A stretch of 25,261 nt of DNA from Akkermansiaceae bacterium (GCA_018676385.1 JABHEX010000308.1:1-25261); one strand, 5' to 3'. Counted from the stretch's first letter, positions 1-7,919 are shown. Notes: generated from the sequence alone by a model not told the origin. A program made the numbers and translations.

Positions 1-441
1 AAACGTAAAGGTTATCGCCCTGCAACATTTACGCCCAAGCTCAACCCTTTCTACATAGCTCTTCCCTACAATGACATCGCACCCAGTGGCGTCCACCGCA
101 CGGAGGCTCCTGATGTTATTCCATGGTACTGGCGAGCCCACAAAGGCTCATCTCAGACATCTGTCTGCAAAGGCCGCTGGGTAGCCATTCACTACCGAGG
201 TAAAATCTGTTATACTCAGTGGGAGGACTGCGGACCATTCAATACAAACGATTGGGAATACGTATTTACAGGCAAATCACCCAAGCCCAACCCTAACGGT
301 AATGCTGGTATTGGTATCAGCCCATCTGTCAGAGACTACCTCGCCATCCGCAGTGGATACCGCGTTTCATGGAAATTTATCGAAGACCATGAGGTTCCGC
401 CGGGACCCTGGATTAACTGGCAAACAAATAACTCTAACTAA
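1..441 (+). CDS. Partial secreted DPBB-like (RlpA-type barrel) protein, C-terminal 146 residues
   Basis: The open frame enters from the left edge and ends at a TAA, so the N-terminus and any signal peptide are missing. The visible part has a segment around residues 57-79 with three cysteines (CKGRW, ICYTQWEDCGPF) and later NAGIGISPSVRDYL. The pairing of a Cys-Gly-Pro-Phe turn with a downstream 'spSVRDYL' helix resembles the double-psi beta-barrel arrangement of RlpA/expansin-like proteins (DRGPF followed by DLSPAAA). Tryptophan and tyrosine are frequent (VIPWYWRA), as in carbohydrate-contacting exported proteins. The family assignment rests on motif resemblance only. The gene converges on the minus-strand gene ending at 454, leaving 12 bases between the stops and no obvious terminator. 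Confidence 0.6.
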   Translation, partial: KRKGYRPATFTPKLNPFYIALPYNDIAPSGVHRTEAPDVIPWYWRAHKGSSQTSVCKGRWVAIHYRGKICYTQWEDCGPFNTNDWEYVFTGKSPKPNPNGNAGIGISPSVRDYLAIRSGYRVSWKFIEDHEVPPGPWINWQTNNSN

Positions 442-453
442 CACCCATCACCT

Positions 454-1017
454 TTAAGGCAAGATATTTTGATTCCTATACAAGAGCGAGAAACGCGCCG
501 AATTCTGCTTTCTGAGCGTGTCCTCCATTTCCGTAAATAACATCATCAACATCAAACCTTTCACCGGCTCCACATGATAAGATACTGATTCACTAACAAA
601 ACCATCAATTTTTTCTACCCGTTTATTATTGGGTCTAAAACGCCCATATTTAAACACCAAGTCTTTTTTAAGCTTATCAAAATCCACCCGCAACCTTTCA
701 GGCTTCACGCCTTTCTCACCATAATGAAGCGTAACTTCAAACAATCTACCCCGATGATACATCGTCTCCAGCGCGACGGCCTTGTGTCTCGGAAGCTGCC
801 CAGTGCTGGAGGTAACGCGAATTACCCGAAGCTCAGGCTCAGCACCCTTGATGTTAATGACCATATCCAGCTTCTCCCTCTCAGCCCAAACGAGGACCTT
901 ATCCATGCTATCTCCCCATTGCAGCCCAAAAGGTGGAGCAAGAATCGCCTGTGCCGATACCCCAGCCATACCAAAAATCAGGGACAGCAGAAACACAGTG
1001 AAAGGCTTAAATATCAT
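454..1017 (-). CDS. Exported protein of unknown function (187 aa)
   Basis: The preferred start is the ATG at 1017, because it places a clean Sec signal peptide at the N-terminus: MIFKPFTVF, a hydrophobic core, then GVSAQA at residues 19-24 as the likely signal-peptidase I site. An upstream in-frame ATG at 1059 would add 14 polar residues before the signal and is less likely. The mature part begins APPFGLQWGDSMDKVLVWA, followed by a mixed alpha/beta region rich in Arg and Lys with no cysteines. I do not recognise the family; the 'FGLxWGDs' opening looks like a conserved domain boundary. Its start abuts or overlaps the start region of the divergent pilin-like gene, so the two could share a very short regulatory region. 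Confidence 0.7.
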   Translation of the reverse strand: MIFKPFTVFLLSLIFGMAGVSAQAILAPPFGLQWGDSMDKVLVWAEREKLDMVINIKGAEPELRVIRVTSSTGQLPRHKAVALETMYHRGRLFEVTLHYGEKGVKPERLRVDFDKLKKDLVFKYGRFRPNNKRVEKIDGFVSESVSYHVEPVKGLMLMMLFTEMEDTLRKQNSARFSLLYRNQNILP

Positions 1018-1080
1018 ATGGGATTGGTTACCTGTGAAAATACCCCACCGCTGCTCCATGGCAAGCGCCGAAAGCCTGCC

Positions 1081-1539
1081 ATGATGCGAGCGGGCAGCAT
1101 GATCGTCGAACTCACGCTAGCTCTAGCTCTGCTATCCGCTATCGGGATTACCGTTTTCAAAAGTTCGCTAGACCTCATGGCACCACGTCAATGGACTATC
1201 TACCAGAACATATCCGATGCCTATATTTCCTATGAACAAGCATATGCCGAGCGTGTCAGCTTTGAGGTTATGACCTCTGGGAGCTCGCCCTGGCCAGTCT
1301 ATCCATCACGCACTACCACCGACGTGGAAATCGGCAAGTTTCCCGGTGGCGCGGCAATCATGGCCACCGTGATTCGCACCAAAATCGCCGATGCCAACAA
1401 CCTTCCCGCGGCGGGAGGTAATGGCACTGTTGAGACCAACCCCTCTGAAATGGAAACATGGCAATTACAAAGCCATTTGACCTATAAAATCGGAGATGAT
1501 GAATATGTAAAATCCCGCACCGTCATACGTTCACAGTAA
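1081..1539 (+). CDS. Prepilin-like protein (minor pseudopilin, GspH/I-like position)
   Basis: The N-terminus carries a class III prepilin signal: a short basic leader, Gly, then SMIVELTLALALLSAIGI. Counting from the residue after Gly5, Glu falls at +5 as required for pilin assembly, but the usual F/M-T-L-I-E is replaced by S-M-I-V-E. One hydrophobic helix (about residues 6-28) is followed by a soluble C-terminal domain of about 125 residues. The start is uncertain: ATG 1081 gives a 5-residue leader, and an in-frame ATG at 1018 gives a 26-residue leader containing KRRK. The longer open frame back to 724 lies antisense to the exported protein gene and is not believed. It is followed after 2 bases by another prepilin gene and then a GspK-like gene, the layout of a minor pseudopilin tip complex (GspI-J-K). 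Confidence 0.8.
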   Translation: MMRAGSMIVELTLALALLSAIGITVFKSSLDLMAPRQWTIYQNISDAYISYEQAYAERVSFEVMTSGSSPWPVYPSRTTTDVEIGKFPGGAAIMATVIRTKIADANNLPAAGGNGTVETNPSEMETWQLQSHLTYKIGDDEYVKSRTVIRSQ

Positions 1540-1541
1540 CC

Positions 1542-2075
1542 GTGCTCACCAAACCACCAACTTTTAAAAAAGGATTCACGCTCATTGAGATGACCGTGGC
1601 AATTGTCGTTGGTCTGATGGTGGCTGGAATTTCTCTCACTTTGTTCAATAGCCAGTTGGCATCTTACAGAATCCTTAAGGCACAAAATTTTCTCATCAGC
1701 GAAGCACCACAGGTAAACAACACACTAAACCGTATAGTTTCGCGAGCCAACTTTTTCCGAATGTATGCGGGCATGAACGACGCAATCTCCAGCGAGAACG
1801 CCGTGATCGAAAACGGCAAAATTCTCGCACTCATGTTCCAAGGCACAGATGACAACTCTCAAAGCTTTGCCGTCATTAACTTTGACGAAGGTGATAGTCG
1901 ACTTGATTACTATCAGGTCAACTCTATGGCAGAACTTGCAGTAGCCTCTCCAAGCTGGAACATATCCAACAGTATTAAAGACGCCACCTTCTATGTAGAA
2001 AATGGCGTTCTCCGCATCAAGCTCGTCGGCCCTAACGACGAGGAAATCATTTATTCGAGCAGCACCCTGCGATGA
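1542..2075 (+). CDS. Prepilin-type N-terminal methylation protein (minor pseudopilin, GspJ-like position)
   Basis: The start is GTG at 1542, two bases after the preceding stop. The leader VLTKPPTFKKG ends at Gly11 and is followed by FTLIEMTVAIVVGLMVAGI, a textbook prepilin peptidase site with Phe+1 and Glu+5, so the product should be cleaved, N-methylated and held in the inner membrane by the helix before assembly. The mature protein is about 166 residues, with a polar globular C-terminus and no cysteines. The stop overlaps the next start (ATGA at 2072-2075), which indicates translational coupling with the GspK-like gene. By order and coupling it corresponds best to GspJ of type II secretion or PilW of type IV pili; sequence alone does not separate these. 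Confidence 0.87.
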   Translation: MLTKPPTFKKGFTLIEMTVAIVVGLMVAGISLTLFNSQLASYRILKAQNFLISEAPQVNNTLNRIVSRANFFRMYAGMNDAISSENAVIENGKILALMFQGTDDNSQSFAVINFDEGDSRLDYYQVNSMAELAVASPSWNISNSIKDATFYVENGVLRIKLVGPNDEEIIYSSSTLR

Positions 2076-4066
2076 AAAATTATTCCTCACATCACACGGC
2101 TAGGCACAAACAGGGTTTTGCCTCCATTCTTACGGTCACATCCGTAGGGATTGCCTTACTGATCGTGATGATCTCGATGTATGAAAATACAGTCGAATCA
2201 CAAAAGGCTGAGGCAAACCACATGCTCCGAGGTGACTACCAGCAGCGCGAAGAGGCTTTCCTTAGAGCAATGACGAACATTATACCAAACAGAGCCATAA
2301 TTGGTATGAAAGATAATTCGTGGCAATGGAGTACGCGGCGCAATCTAAGTTGGAAACAAATCATAGATGATGCCATCACGCAGTCAAACTCGGAGATCGC
2401 AATAGACTCAGACATCGCATCATCGCTTGGTGTAAATACTATGCGCTCGGGAAACATAGGTGATAATGATATCTACTCAATGGATGTGGTTTCACCCGGA
2501 TTCAGCGAACAGTATTGGCAACATATTAGCTCAGGAGCCAATCGTACAGCCTCTAGTAACTACCCCCCTCCACTTGAAACAACCAACTATTATGAAAGGC
2601 GAGATTCTCGTTATCCTATCATATCACACTTAAAGGCATACGGCAGTTCTGCTGAAGGATGGGTGCATGAAGATGTAAATAAATATCCTCAATTCAATAT
2701 CATAACCGCTCCATCGATGCACTTCAATTACCAGGCTGGCGATACACTGATCGCTAAGCACAACTGGTGGGTGTTTAAAATGAATTTTGCAGATCAAGAT
2801 AACAACACAACAAATTTACCGTCACGCACCAAATATTTCCTGATTTCTCTCTATGAAATACCATCTCAGCTGCCAATCAACGGTGCAAGCTTCACCGCAT
2901 TGGGTGCTCACTCCGATGGCACCGAATGGTCAAATATTGATATAAAGGGCACTGTATTTGGTCAAAAAGTTGTTACCGAGGGCAGCTTCACAACAGACGC
3001 TATTGCCAGCCGCAAAGGCGTAACACTGTCCGACAACACGATTGTCGGGGACCTCACAACCGGAATAACGGGCAATAACCCTTTCGCCAGCAACGCGCGA
3101 GATCTGGAGCAGTCCAAAGGCAAAACCTTCCCCATTTCATCGGCATCCGACGGCGGCAGGGTTTCGTTTATCCCTATTAACCGTGGCCTAGAGTTTTACG
3201 ACCGCTACACCAGCAACAAGGAATCAATCAATAGCTCTAATTCAGTCTCTCCTTCGTCATGGGACTACTACAGCATCGGCGCTAAACGGTGTGCTATGCG
3301 CTTAGATGTTATCGATGTCACTGCCGCAGACAATCAAACACCAACAGCAATCCGGTTTACTTACCAGAAAAATGGGACAACAGAGTCACAAACATTCTAC
3401 AAAGGTGATAATTGGCCTAATCCGGATACGGCACTTGGAGAGCTATTCCCTTTTCATACCCAAACCACTACAGACGGCAGGCCCGCCGTAAGTGTTCATG
3501 CTGAACGTATATCTAACTATCTTGCGTCCCAAAATGCTGAATCTACCGAGATTAATCACTCGCTGTCTATTAACGTCGACTACATTTCTAACATATCCAT
3601 AAGACCACCAGCATTCCCAAGCCTAGATGACGATATCTCGATCGTCATGCTCGATGCGAAAGACCTGTCTGCCTACACGCGAGGATTCTCACTTGTAACT
3701 AACATGCGTCTGATTATTGCCGATGATACCAACATTGTGGAAACCGCAACTCCCGATGGCATAACCCTACCCTACGAGGAAAAATATTACCCTCCACTCT
3801 CTATGTTTGCTCCGGAAAAACGCTTCGGCAGCAGTAACAATCCCGTTCCGGTTCAGATCGAAGGCCAGCTGGGCTCAGTAACCAAAAACAACGCTAGCCC
3901 GACACGTATTGCTGATCTCAAGTCCGGAGCGTCAGGTGAAGTGGTCCCCGGCAACATAAGTGCAACACTCAAACCAATATCCCATCCAGCAGCCTTACCG
4001 CCAATCAATATGATAAACTGGATGGTTGTCATTCGTGAAATCCACCCGAACTTATCTAACCCTTAA
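2072..4066 (+). CDS. Large GspK/PilX-like minor pilin (664 aa)
   Basis: The N-terminus is MKNYSSHHTARHKQG followed by FASILTVTSVGIALLIVMISM. Gly15 can serve as the prepilin cleavage site, but +5 is Leu, not Glu. Lack of Glu+5 is the hallmark of GspK, which caps the pseudopilin tip, and is also seen in PilX-like proteins. After the helix comes a region rich in Glu and Arg (to about residue 75), then about 590 residues of polar, Ser/Asn/Thr-rich sequence with beta character, far longer than a typical GspK of about 300-330 residues. Domains beyond the N-terminus are not recognised. Its start overlaps the stop of the GspJ-like gene by 4 bases, so it closes the three-gene tip operon. It could cap the filament and carry an adhesive or substrate-sorting domain; that function is inferred. 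Confidence 0.75.
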   Translation: MKNYSSHHTARHKQGFASILTVTSVGIALLIVMISMYENTVESQKAEANHMLRGDYQQREEAFLRAMTNIIPNRAIIGMKDNSWQWSTRRNLSWKQIIDDAITQSNSEIAIDSDIASSLGVNTMRSGNIGDNDIYSMDVVSPGFSEQYWQHISSGANRTASSNYPPPLETTNYYERRDSRYPIISHLKAYGSSAEGWVHEDVNKYPQFNIITAPSMHFNYQAGDTLIAKHNWWVFKMNFADQDNNTTNLPSRTKYFLISLYEIPSQLPINGASFTALGAHSDGTEWSNIDIKGTVFGQKVVTEGSFTTDAIASRKGVTLSDNTIVGDLTTGITGNNPFASNARDLEQSKGKTFPISSASDGGRVSFIPINRGLEFYDRYTSNKESINSSNSVSPSSWDYYSIGAKRCAMRLDVIDVTAADNQTPTAIRFTYQKNGTTESQTFYKGDNWPNPDTALGELFPFHTQTTTDGRPAVSVHAERISNYLASQNAESTEINHSLSINVDYISNISIRPPAFPSLDDDISIVMLDAKDLSAYTRGFSLVTNMRLIIADDTNIVETATPDGITLPYEEKYYPPLSMFAPEKRFGSSNNPVPVQIEGQLGSVTKNNASPTRIADLKSGASGEVVPGNISATLKPISHPAALPPINMINWMVVIREIHPNLSNP

Positions 4067-4179
4067 ACCAAGCCATTTAAGACTTACCAAAAATCGGTAA
4101 AAATATATCATTTCTTCCTTTAATTCATATATATTTTAAGTATATTAACGTATCTATCTCCCTAAAAATAAGAACATTA

Positions 4180-4222
4180 CTAACCCTTACACAAGTATGA
4201 GACCGATCATGCTAAGGGTTAG
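4180..4222. repeat. 10-base perfect inverted repeat, 23-base loop
   Basis: The arms are CTAACCCTTA (4180-4189) and TAAGGGTTAG (4213-4222), exact reverse complements separated by 23 bases. The centre-to-centre spacing of about 33 bases, near three helical turns, would suit a cooperatively bound operator. It could also fold as a long-looped hairpin in the mRNA leader. No T-tract follows, so a Rho-independent terminator is unlikely. Confidence 0.55.
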
Positions 4223-4243
4223 ACCTACATAAAGCAGCGTAAC

Positions 4244-4260
4244 TCCTGTTTACTACAGGA
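4244..4260 (+). repeat. 6-bp stem-loop in the leader of the 4289 gene
   Basis: TCCTGT (4244-4249) and ACAGGA (4255-4260) pair around a 5-base loop, 28 bases before the ATG at 4289. A hairpin of the same geometry (6-base stem, 5-base loop) precedes the 5624 gene, so it may be a small leader element affecting translation or mRNA stability. Confidence 0.4.
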
Positions 4261-4288
4261 ATTATTAAATTAACAAACGAACAAAGAC

Positions 4289-4978
4289 ATGAAAAACATC
4301 ATCCTTACAATAATTGGTAGCCTCCTGCTGCCATACCAGGCATACAGCCAATCAACAGACCCCGCCATTCCAGTTGGCACACTGAACGTCAATATGGGTA
4401 TGGTCCGTCAGGGCGTAGCTCCGACTCTCGGATGGAGTATTGAATACCCCAACGAAATTGACGATATCATCGACATTGACCCTAATGACGAAATCGAGAC
4501 CAAAACCAGATTGCGTGTGCAAGTGTCAGTCATTGGTGTGGGTATCACAGACCAATATGGCAGAGAATACCCTGCACGGTCTTACATACATTACTCTTCA
4601 CAAGGCTGGAAACACGTATTCACCGGCACAGGATCTCAAGTTGATCCTACGCACTTCTACGATGACCGCATTGTCGAGGCGGGTGAGACTCTCCGCTTTG
4701 CAGCTAAATTATACATGGGAGGTTACAATTACTTCTATAACGAGTCCAACAACGTGAAGGTGCTTAAAAATGGTGATCTACCACCCAACAATGCTGCTGG
4801 TTATTCTCATCAAACATCAGCTGCTGAGTTTCTACGCCCTTACGTCAAAAATGGAAAACTAGCTCTGGGGCCACTTGATGTGATTTATGCTGCCGAATTG
4901 ACGCACAGCAACTCAAACCACTACGGGTTCGACCTACAAGATACTATCATCTTAGTTCGTTTCACCAAAGTGCCATAG
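4289..4978 (+). CDS. Exported protein of unknown function (229 aa)
   Basis: The first 20 residues form a Sec signal peptide (MKNIILTIIGSLLLPYQAYS, cleavage likely near AYS|QS). The mature protein is acidic near its start (EIDDIIDIDPNDE, about residues 55-67), rich in Tyr, Asn and Gly, and predicted largely beta, with no cysteines and no second membrane segment. I do not recognise the family. It follows the minor-pilin genes on the same strand after a 222-base gap and begins a run of three exported unknowns, so it may be a substrate or surface accessory of the filament machine; that link is position only. No Shine-Dalgarno sequence precedes the ATG (the bases just upstream are AACAAAGAC). Confidence 0.75.
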   Translation: MKNIILTIIGSLLLPYQAYSQSTDPAIPVGTLNVNMGMVRQGVAPTLGWSIEYPNEIDDIIDIDPNDEIETKTRLRVQVSVIGVGITDQYGREYPARSYIHYSSQGWKHVFTGTGSQVDPTHFYDDRIVEAGETLRFAAKLYMGGYNYFYNESNNVKVLKNGDLPPNNAAGYSHQTSAAEFLRPYVKNGKLALGPLDVIYAAELTHSNSNHYGFDLQDTIILVRFTKVP

Positions 4979-5010
4979 TCATTGATTCTGCTCACGCAAT
5001 TTCAGCCCCT

Positions 5011-5568
5011 ATGAAGAATTCTATATTTGTTGTTTATCTGTTGCTATGCGCGACTTCCCTCGCGCAGTCAGTAGACGTGAGCAATGAAAAAAAATCTGTG
5101 GTCGCCCACAAGCCACCGACCCATAAAGATATCGCAAAAATTCAAAGAAAACAGGCACTCGCCAAAGCAGAAATACGCAAGTCTCCTCTGAAACCAATCG
5201 TCACGATCAAGAAACACAGCCTGATCGGCAATTCCACTCTTCTCGCAAGCAGTCGCTATTGGACACTCGTACCCAAAGGATCGGTCATCCATATCCCAAC
5301 TCACTTGAAAGATAGAATCGTCAATAAACCTAAAGGAAAACTGCTCAATTGGTCAGATTTCCTGAGAAAGAACTACGGTTGGCTACATGTGCAGGAAATT
5401 AAAATGTCGCAAGCTAAAGGCCGTAATAAAATCAACCAGAAAGCCATTGAAGCCTACCAATCTATTGGAAAAATAGTGGTTGCAACCTGCGCTAAAGGTC
5501 CGATTTCTGTCGCACCAGATGCACTCAAACCACCTACCAAGGTGGATATTAAAGATACTAAAAACTAG
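5011..5568 (+). CDS. Exported basic protein of unknown function (185 aa)
   Basis: The signal peptide is MKNSIFVVYLLLCATSLAQS, with cleavage likely after LAQ or AQS. Cys13 sits inside the hydrophobic core and does not form a convincing lipobox. The mature protein is strongly basic (many Lys, e.g. IQRKQALAKAEIRKSPLKP at about residues 44-62) and soluble, with a helical Lys/Ala-rich N-terminal third and a compact remainder containing SRYWTLVPKGSVIHIP. That VPKGSxIxxP stretch recalls small beta-rich domains, but no family is assigned. It starts 32 bases after the preceding stop and is probably co-transcribed with it. Confidence 0.7.
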   Translation: MKNSIFVVYLLLCATSLAQSVDVSNEKKSVVAHKPPTHKDIAKIQRKQALAKAEIRKSPLKPIVTIKKHSLIGNSTLLASSRYWTLVPKGSVIHIPTHLKDRIVNKPKGKLLNWSDFLRKNYGWLHVQEIKMSQAKGRNKINQKAIEAYQSIGKIVVATCAKGPISVAPDALKPPTKVDIKDTKN

Positions 5569-5590
5569 ATAAACAAATTATATCAACAAT

Positions 5591-5607
5591 TGGATGAATA
5601 CCATCCA
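5591..5607 (+). repeat. 6-bp stem-loop in the leader of the 5624 gene
   Basis: TGGATG (5591-5596) and CATCCA (5602-5607) pair around a 5-base loop, 16 bases before the ATG at 5624. The geometry matches the hairpin before the 4289 gene, although the sequence differs. Confidence 0.35.
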
Positions 5608-5623
5608 GCAACAAGATTAAATC

Positions 5624-6637
5624 ATGAAAAAATTACTCCTATCACTCCTAGTAACTACTGCGGTGAGCTACGCCAATGATGGCTACATGAACCAGATCGT
5701 GCAGACTCACGCTGACGGCACAACACACATGATAACTCCTCTCGCCGCGGCCGGCACATCATACGATGCAGACGGCGTCGTGGACAGTTCCGTATTTCGA
5801 CTCTGGACAATCAGGCTATCCGACAACGCTGAGTATCTGCTCGATGAGAAAACTGTCTCAAGCTATCATCCACAAGGAATTGTCAAAATTAACACGGGGG
5901 ATCCTTACACACTCATTCCGCGCACGAGAGTAGACCAGACATTCAGCATTGAGTTCGAAGTCTCAGGCATTGTGACTGATGACCCATCAGTACACGACGC
6001 TGCAAAATCTGTCATCTTTGATCACCGCACCACCGAATACGCATCGGGTGAAAGCGAAGCTTTACCGGGAGCACATTGGGATACCCACGATCACGATCCG
6101 ATTATCTCAAACGGAACTCACAATTTTAATAATATTGTCACCCAAATCCAGGCAGCTGATTTAACCCAAGCTCGAGGTGAAGAGGTATTCTCAATATATG
6201 CTAACCCGGATTTTGGCGTTGGAGAGGGCGCTACACTGCTTGATCATAAACGTGTCCAAATCTGGCCGATTGCAAGTGCTACTGTAAGTGGTATCGACAC
6301 TTCAGTAGAATACACAAAGATCCCTCAAGTGAATGTCAATCTCGTCGACCTCTATCCTGATAGCACGACTTACATCCGAGTTTATGAGGGTGAACCATCT
6401 GCAACTCCCGTATCACCACTGAATATCAACACCAGCTTCGTGATCGTTGATGATGTTAAACCAGTGAACCGCAGCTATAATGTAACTTCCCTCGATACTC
6501 GTATCACGGAAGACGGTATTTATACCATGGAAGTCATTCATGAAACTCCGTTTGGAGCTGATTTACTCTACCAAACTTACCCTCTCAAAGTCGAGAGATC
6601 GATCAAGGTTAATGGAAATGTTAATAGCTCAGAGTAA
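5624..6637 (+). CDS. Exported beta-rich protein with a probable Ig-like C-terminal domain (337 aa)
   Basis: The Sec signal is MKKLLLSLLVTTAVSYA with cleavage near SYA|ND. The mature chain is acidic, Thr/Val/Asp-rich and without cysteines. The middle contains a His/Asp-rich stretch (AHWDTHDHDPII, about residues 150-161) that could bind a metal ion. Residues about 225-330 show alternating hydrophobic strands ending DGIYTMEVIHETPFG, the 'DGxYxxxV' pattern common at the end of Ig-like or fibronectin-like sandwiches. No enzyme motif is seen. It is the last of three collinear exported unknowns and converges on the distal end of the pilus operon. A surface or filament-associated role is inferred from context only. 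Confidence 0.75.
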   Translation: MKKLLLSLLVTTAVSYANDGYMNQIVQTHADGTTHMITPLAAAGTSYDADGVVDSSVFRLWTIRLSDNAEYLLDEKTVSSYHPQGIVKINTGDPYTLIPRTRVDQTFSIEFEVSGIVTDDPSVHDAAKSVIFDHRTTEYASGESEALPGAHWDTHDHDPIISNGTHNFNNIVTQIQAADLTQARGEEVFSIYANPDFGVGEGATLLDHKRVQIWPIASATVSGIDTSVEYTKIPQVNVNLVDLYPDSTTYIRVYEGEPSATPVSPLNINTSFVIVDDVKPVNRSYNVTSLDTRITEDGIYTMEVIHETPFGADLLYQTYPLKVERSIKVNGNVNSSE

Positions 6638-6700
6638 TTAGCTACACACGAATCCAAATTGACACTTGTTGTTTAATAACTCAAAAATAATTTCATTTGT

Positions 6701-6719
6701 GACAGGCTAACAGCCTATC
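6701..6719. terminator. Weak bidirectional hairpin between convergent genes
   Basis: AGGCT (6704-6708) and AGCCT (6712-6716) pair around AAC, with further GA/TC pairing beyond one mismatch (6701-6702 with 6718-6719). It sits between the convergent stops at 6637 and 6745, where a shared terminator is expected. Neither strand has a clear T-tract immediately after the stem, so the call is tentative. Confidence 0.35.
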
Positions 6720-6744
6720 GCCCGCAACAAAAAAAAGCGACTCA

Positions 6745-7242
6745 TCACTGAGATGCGGCTGGTTTTGGCGGCAAAAGCGAATCCTCATCATCTTCATTTG
6801 GTATTTTATAACCTCTGTTTAAATCCAGAACGGGAGGTGATTCCGCTTCCATGCGCAGTGGCATGAATGAATCACTGTGCGAATCCACACGAAAAGTCAA
6901 CTCTGCCACTTCACGGTTCTGTTCAGCCATCTGCTTATACATTTGCTTCTGCTCCTTACGTATTTCTGCAAGTATATCTAACAGGACATCTTCACGACTA
7001 GACCGATTTGTTTTGTAGGCAGCAGCATCAGATCCTTCACCTGTCTCTAGTCCAGTGCGCTTTGGTGAAGTAGCATCATAGCCTATTATAGCCATGGGTT
7101 TTTCAGAGCCCGAGCTAGATGTATGATTCACACCAACACGCTCACGCACAACCATTCCTTTCACTTGGTGGTAATGAGCTAGTGTGAGTCCTGCTATCAA
7201 ACCCAAACCCACAGCTGTAAAAGTAAATGATAACGTTTTCAT
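6745..7242 (-). CDS. Membrane-anchored coiled-coil protein of unknown function, distal gene of the pilus operon (165 aa)
   Basis: An N-terminal hydrophobic segment (about residues 6-23, FTFTAVGLGLIAGLTLAH) acts as an anchor or uncleaved signal. A polar linker follows, then a heptad-like Glu/Lys/Gln-rich helix at about 83-117 (ILAEIRKEQKQMYKQMAEQ) likely to form a coiled coil, and a Pro-rich acidic tail (EDDEDSLLPPKP). The tail includes SFMPLRMEAESPPVLD, which loosely resembles the end of the 7926 product. The ATG overlaps the preceding stop by 4 bases (7239-7242), so the two are translationally coupled. No known family; a periplasmic scaffold role for the pilus machine is a guess. Confidence 0.65.
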   Translation of the reverse strand: MKTLSFTFTAVGLGLIAGLTLAHYHQVKGMVVRERVGVNHTSSSGSEKPMAIIGYDATSPKRTGLETGEGSDAAAYKTNRSSREDVLLDILAEIRKEQKQMYKQMAEQNREVAELTFRVDSHSDSFMPLRMEAESPPVLDLNRGYKIPNEDDEDSLLPPKPAASQ

Positions 7243-7919
7243 GGTTTGGTCGCAGATGATGTCGCGGGAGTTTCAGGCACTGTGGATGCGCTATTCTTTG
7301 GCAGAGAAATGAGAAGTTGCTGCAAACGCCGAATAGAATCGGCCACCTGTTTCTCATTACGCTGAAGGTCTACATTAGATTTCTGAAGCATCACACCAAT
7401 GGTTTCGTGTTGAAGATATCCAAGCTCAGGTTGGAATCCTGGTTCGCGAATACGAATAGAATTTTGGCCATCTGTAATGGGAACGAGCACAAAGGGAGTG
7501 ATAGCGAGACTGATCATCTGGCCACTACCTAGCTTGGCCTCCGTGCGGTATGGATCAACTCCCTTCGGAGCTGGGACAAATTTCCAACCGTCGGGAGCTG
7601 GAAACATAGGCTTGGCCGGCCATGGCGAATAAATCTTAACCTTGCCTGCAGGCAACCTATTACCTGCCGTGACGTTTGTTTTTTCCACTTGAACAGTGAT
7701 ACCCTCATCTGGTGTATGATCAATATCCGGTCTTTCCCCGTGCGACTTGGTAGATGGCACCGCAACATCCGTAAGAAGCTCAACAGCAGGCTGCGTAGTG
7801 ACCTGATCGTTTTCTGATATATCGTTGGGAGGATAACTAAGCTTAGCAGACGGCACGACTTGCTGAGCTCGCACTAGACAAAAGAAATAGAGAAAGAGAA
7901 AAATGATGCGGTATTTCAT
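7239..7919 (-). CDS. Exported accessory protein of unknown function with an 'ITP[FL]V' module (226 aa)
   Basis: The signal peptide is MKYRIIFLFLYFFCLVRA, with cleavage before QQVV. The first 110 mature residues are Pro/Thr-rich and low in structure. Residues about 112-160 form a compact block (GWKFVPAPKGVDPYR, then GQMISLAITPFVLVPITDG at 133-151), followed by a helical region (170-206) with Arg/Gln/Leu heptads. The GQMISLAITPFV segment matches GEAMSVVITPLV in the 8807 product, so these neighbours probably share a fold. It starts 6 bases after the 7926 gene and overlaps the next gene by 4 bases. No family is recognised; role in the pilus machine is inferred from operon position. Confidence 0.65.
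   Translation of the reverse strand: MKYRIIFLFLYFFCLVRAQQVVPSAKLSYPPNDISENDQVTTQPAVELLTDVAVPSTKSHGERPDIDHTPDEGITVQVEKTNVTAGNRLPAGKVKIYSPWPAKPMFPAPDGWKFVPAPKGVDPYRTEAKLGSGQMISLAITPFVLVPITDGQNSIRIREPGFQPELGYLQHETIGVMLQKSNVDLQRNEKQVADSIRRLQQLLISLPKNSASTVPETPATSSATKP

Larger units (their letters stand above)
4067..4288 (+). promoter_or_regulatory. AT-rich intergenic region with inverted repeats, probable promoter/leader of the downstream exported-protein genes
   Basis: The 222-base gap is strongly AT-rich in its middle (about 4105-4150, with TATATATTTTAAGTATATTAA). No gene is visible. A 10-base perfect inverted repeat lies at 4180-4189 and 4213-4222 (CTAACCCTTA / TAAGGGTTAG), and a small hairpin at 4244-4260 lies close to the next start. 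A weak 5-base stem (TTACC/GGTAA, 4084-4100) follows the GspK-like gene but lacks a T-tract, so termination there is doubtful. I cannot place a convincing -35/-10 pair. Confidence 0.45.

Noticed and set aside
724..1080. Upstream extension of the 1081 pilin-like reading frame (to 724)
   Set aside because: It lies antisense to the exported protein gene at 454-1017, has no prepilin leader character, and the hydrophobic prepilin start appears only after 1081; 1018 remains a possible start.
6701..6719. Classic Rho-independent terminator between the convergent genes
   Set aside because: The stem is only 5 bases and lacks a T-tract on either strand; kept only as a weak hairpin.
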